Assembly: GCA_035275625.1 (NCBI GenBank)
Contig: DATEMK010000516.1
Coordinates: forward strand, 1 to 8,143
DNA length: 8,143 bases
Direction: 5' to 3'
Source: DATEMK01 sp035275625
GTDB taxonomy: Bacteria > Bacteroidota > Bacteroidia > AKYH767-A > OLB10
In this document: piece by piece, positions 6,180-8,143 of the stretch
Numbering within the stretch: the stretch's first letter is position 1
Layout of the letters: every line of letters starts with the position of its first letter
Program-made: the position numbers and the translations under genes
The notes under the pieces: model-generated
Seen by the model: the letters and a program-made list of their open reading frames with translations, nothing else
Told to the model about the DNA's origin: nothing
The model's database searches: none

Positions 6180-7268
6180 ATGAGCAGGCACGGAAAAATA
6201 TTAGTGGCAATGAGCGGTGGAATTGACAGTTCTGTAACTGCCATGATGCTTCATGACGAAGGATATGAAGTGATTGGCCTCACTATGAAAACATGGGACT
6301 ATGCTTCTTCCGGTTCTTCAAAAAAAGAAACCGGCTGCTGTTCGCTTGATTCTATTAATGATGCACGTTCTATTGCCGTTGAAAAAGGGTTTCCGCATTA
6401 CATACTTGACATCCGAAATGAATTCGGGGATTTTGTGATTGACAATTTTGTGAATGAATATATGGCAGGACGAACTCCTAATCCATGTGTACTTTGCAAT
6501 ACTCATATCAAATGGGAAGCGTTGATAAAACGTGCCGACATGCTGGATTGCGAATTTATCGCCACCGGGCATTATGCAAATGTGCGTTTTGAAAACAACC
6601 GTTACATCGTTTCAAGAGGAGCAGATCATCACAAAGACCAGAGTTATGTGTTGTGGGGGCTTTCGCAAAAATCTCTTGCGCGTACAAGGTTTCCGCTCGG
6701 AAAGTTCCGCAAACCAGAAATCCGGAAAATGGCAGATGAAATGGGATTTGGCGAACTTGCAAAAAAGAGTGAAAGTTATGAAATCTGTTTTGTCCCCGAC
6801 AATGATTACCGCGCATTCTTAAAGCACAGAGTTGAAGACCTGGATGAGAAACTAAACGGTGGAAATTTCGTTTCAACAGAAGGAAAAATCCTGGGAAAGC
6901 ACAGGGGATACCCGTTCTATACTGTAGGCCAGCGAAAGGGTTTGGAAATTGCACTGGGCGAACCTATGTTTGTCACTGAAATTGTTCCTGACAGCAATAC
7001 GGTTGTACTTGGTTCATTTGACGATTTAAAAAAACAGGAAATGCGGGTTCGGAATATTAATCTTATCAAATATGATTTCATTGAAAACGGAATGGAAGCG
7101 TTGACAAAAATCCGTTACAAAGACCCCGGAACGATGAGCACGATTTCACAAAATGATAAAGGGATTCATGTGGTGTTTCATAATAAAGTTTCTGCAATTG
7201 CCCCGGGACAAAGCGCGGTGTTCTATGATGGCGATGATGTGATCGGGGGCGGGTTTATAGAAAAGTAA
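6180..7268 (+). CDS. mnmA: tRNA-uridine 2-sulfurtransferase (2-thiouridylase) MnmA
   Basis: Cytoplasmic enzyme that adenylates and then thiolates C2 of the wobble uridine (U34) in tRNA-Lys, -Glu and -Gln, with sulfur relayed from a cysteine desulfurase. At 362 residues it has normal length. The N-terminal PP-loop ATPase carries AMSGGIDSS (10-18). TPNPCVLCN (99-107) holds Cys106, equivalent to catalytic Cys102 of E. coli, and SYEICFVPD (199-207) holds the second catalytic cysteine, Cys203. GHYANV (130-135) and DQSYVLWGL (153-161) are tRNA/ATP-side motifs. GQRKGLEIALGEP (250-262) leads into the C-terminal beta-barrel, ending in GQSAVFYDGDDVIGGG. Cys103 replaces the Asp of the E. coli Asp-x-x-Cys, so three cysteines cluster at the active site. 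The ATG at 6180 fits the PP-loop position; no Shine-Dalgarno is seen. A lipoprotein gene follows after 30 bases and is probably co-transcribed. Confidence 0.97.
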   Translation: MSRHGKILVAMSGGIDSSVTAMMLHDEGYEVIGLTMKTWDYASSGSSKKETGCCSLDSINDARSIAVEKGFPHYILDIRNEFGDFVIDNFVNEYMAGRTPNPCVLCNTHIKWEALIKRADMLDCEFIATGHYANVRFENNRYIVSRGADHHKDQSYVLWGLSQKSLARTRFPLGKFRKPEIRKMADEMGFGELAKKSESYEICFVPDNDYRAFLKHRVEDLDEKLNGGNFVSTEGKILGKHRGYPFYTVGQRKGLEIALGEPMFVTEIVPDSNTVVLGSFDDLKKQEMRVRNINLIKYDFIENGMEALTKIRYKDPGTMSTISQNDKGIHVVFHNKVSAIAPGQSAVFYDGDDVIGGGFIEK

Positions 7269-7274
7269 TTCTAC

Positions 7275-7297
7275 ATTTTAAATTTTAAATTTAAAAT
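7275..7297 (+). repeat. AT-only palindrome before the lipoprotein start codon
   Basis: ATTTTAAA (7275-7282) and TTTAAAAT (7290-7297) are perfect inverted copies around a seven-base spacer, ending one base before the ATG at 7299. The stem contains only A:T pairs and would be weak. It may just be an A/T-rich translation initiation region, which is usual in this phylum. Confidence 0.35.
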
Positions 7298-7298
7298 C

Positions 7299-7988
7299 AT
7301 GAAAAAATATATTTTACTGTTCGCTGCAGCTTCTGCTTTATTCTTTTCCTGCAAAAAGGATAAGGAAGCTGACCCTGTTTTTACAGGATATTCTTATGCT
7401 CCTGAAAATATCGGGCATGAAATAATTTATGAAGTGGATTCAATCGTCAAGAGTGATTTTGACGGATTGACTCACACCCATCATTTCCAGATCAGAGAAT
7501 TAATTGCTGATACTTTTACGGATAACCAGGGGAGACCAACACTGCGATTAGAACGTTATAAAAGGCTTACAGCCAACGACCCGTGGGTTATATATAAAGT
7601 ATGGACGGCAAATAAGACGAATGTCCATTATGAAAAAAAAGAAGACAACATTAGCTATGTAAAACTTGTCTTCCCTCCTGCTTCATCCATAACATGGAAT
7701 GGCAATTCATTAAACACGCTTGATCAACGGGACTATAAATATGCCTCTTTTAATGTGCCTGAATCATTTAACAATCTTTCTTTCGATTCAGCATTGACCG
7801 TGATGCAATATGAGTATGGTGATTTTCTTGATACGGTTCATTACGAAGAAAAATATGCCGCTGGAGTCGGGATGTTTTATAAAATTGAAGACAGTTCCTA
7901 TTATCATACCGACTTTAACAACCCGGCTTATGATTCCATTGTCTACCGGAGATTATATACCGAAAAAATAATTTCATTTTCTAATTAG
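7299..7988 (+). CDS. Putative lipoprotein of unknown function, first of a tandem pair
   Basis: I do not recognise the family. The 229-residue product begins with a lipoprotein signal peptide: MKKY, a hydrophobic core (5-16) and lipobox LFFSC, with Cys18 as the probable lipidated residue. CKKDKEAD follows; charged residues right after the cysteine resemble the acidic/lysine export signals known to send Bacteroidota lipoproteins to the cell surface, though this is not a clean match. The mature part alternates polar and aromatic residues (many Tyr, Phe, Asp), as in beta-rich secreted proteins, and has no other cysteine and no enzyme motif. Residues 31-48 (from YSYAPENIGHE) match residues 32-49 of the next gene product at 15 of 18 positions. 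It follows mnmA by 30 bases and is separated from the next gene by eight bases. Confidence 0.85.
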   Translation: MKKYILLFAAASALFFSCKKDKEADPVFTGYSYAPENIGHEIIYEVDSIVKSDFDGLTHTHHFQIRELIADTFTDNQGRPTLRLERYKRLTANDPWVIYKVWTANKTNVHYEKKEDNISYVKLVFPPASSITWNGNSLNTLDQRDYKYASFNVPESFNNLSFDSALTVMQYEYGDFLDTVHYEEKYAAGVGMFYKIEDSSYYHTDFNNPAYDSIVYRRLYTEKIISFSN

Positions 7989-7996
7989 CAGGAATA

Positions 7997-8143
7997 ATGA
8001 AAAATAATATCATTTCTGTTTTCTTAACCATTTCTGTTTTCTTTTTATCCTGTGGTGAAAAAAACAATACAATTTCTCTGAACAACAATTATTCATATTT
8101 CCCATCAAACATTGGTCATGAAATTATTTATGATGTGGATTCT
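7997..8143 (+). CDS. Putative lipoprotein, paralogue of the preceding gene (3' end outside the window)
   Basis: The frame is open from ATG 7997 to the window edge (49 codons, no stop). It encodes a lipoprotein signal peptide with a hydrophobic core (5-17) and lipobox FFLSC, Cys19 being the probable lipidation site, then CGEKNN. Residues 32-49 (YSYFPSNIGHE onward) match residues 31-48 of the upstream neighbour at 15 of 18 positions, and that motif sits the same distance after the cysteine in both (13 residues). AGGA at 7990-7993 is the clearest Shine-Dalgarno-like sequence in the window, only three bases from the ATG. The eight-base gap implies one transcript. The codons of the shared stretch differ at many third positions, so the duplication is not recent. 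Function unknown. Confidence 0.85.
   Translation, partial: MKNNIISVFLTISVFFLSCGEKNNTISLNNNYSYFPSNIGHEIIYDVDS

Noticed and set aside
6556..6954. 132-codon open frame on the minus strand inside mnmA
   Set aside because: It lies wholly opposite a clearly real mnmA and its translation has no recognisable domain. It is a shadow of the real frame.

Overview
The window looks like ordinary chromosomal DNA from a member of the Bacteroidota. It is AT-rich. Three upstream regions carry the TAnnTTTG -7 box typical of this phylum (each time as TATCTTTG). Most genes lack a Shine-Dalgarno sequence, exported proteins end their signal peptides in F/Y-x-Q or a lipobox, and intergenic gaps hold short AT-rich tandem repeats. 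No tRNA, rRNA, CRISPR array, transposase or phage gene is visible. I cannot place it to genus.

Layout, left to right: (1) a membrane-anchored glucosaminidase-like protein on + (54-620), whose reading frame is still open to the window edge. (2) A strong inverted repeat built of octamers (624-706) between this gene and convergent clpB. (3) clpB on - (714-3338), the full-length Hsp100 disaggregase. (4) A 454-base divergent intergenic region with a heptamer repeat next to the clpB start, a bulged inverted repeat and a good promoter for the rightward gene. (5) An exported lytic transglycosylase with C-terminal TPRs (3793-5202). (6) An exported protein with eight MORN-like units at 24-residue spacing (5325-6038), preceded by a -7 box so close that its mRNA is probably leaderless. 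(7) A -7 box and another octamer inverted repeat, which would lie in the 5' leader of mnmA. (8) mnmA (6180-7268), the tRNA 2-thiouridylase. (9) Two tandem paralogous lipoproteins (7299-7988 and 7997 to the edge, the latter partial).

The genes do not form one pathway. Two enzymes are predicted to act on peptidoglycan (glucosaminidase-like and lytic transglycosylase) but sit in separate transcription units. clpB and mnmA are housekeeping genes for protein disaggregation and wobble-uridine thiolation. The lipoprotein pair probably shares a transcript with mnmA by position only.

I found no convincing novel system. The points most worth a second look are the shared octamer repeat family that forms inverted repeats in two distant gaps, the tandem lipoprotein duplication of unknown function, the three-cysteine arrangement in MnmA, and the open frame with a Cys-x4-Cys motif before the first gene.
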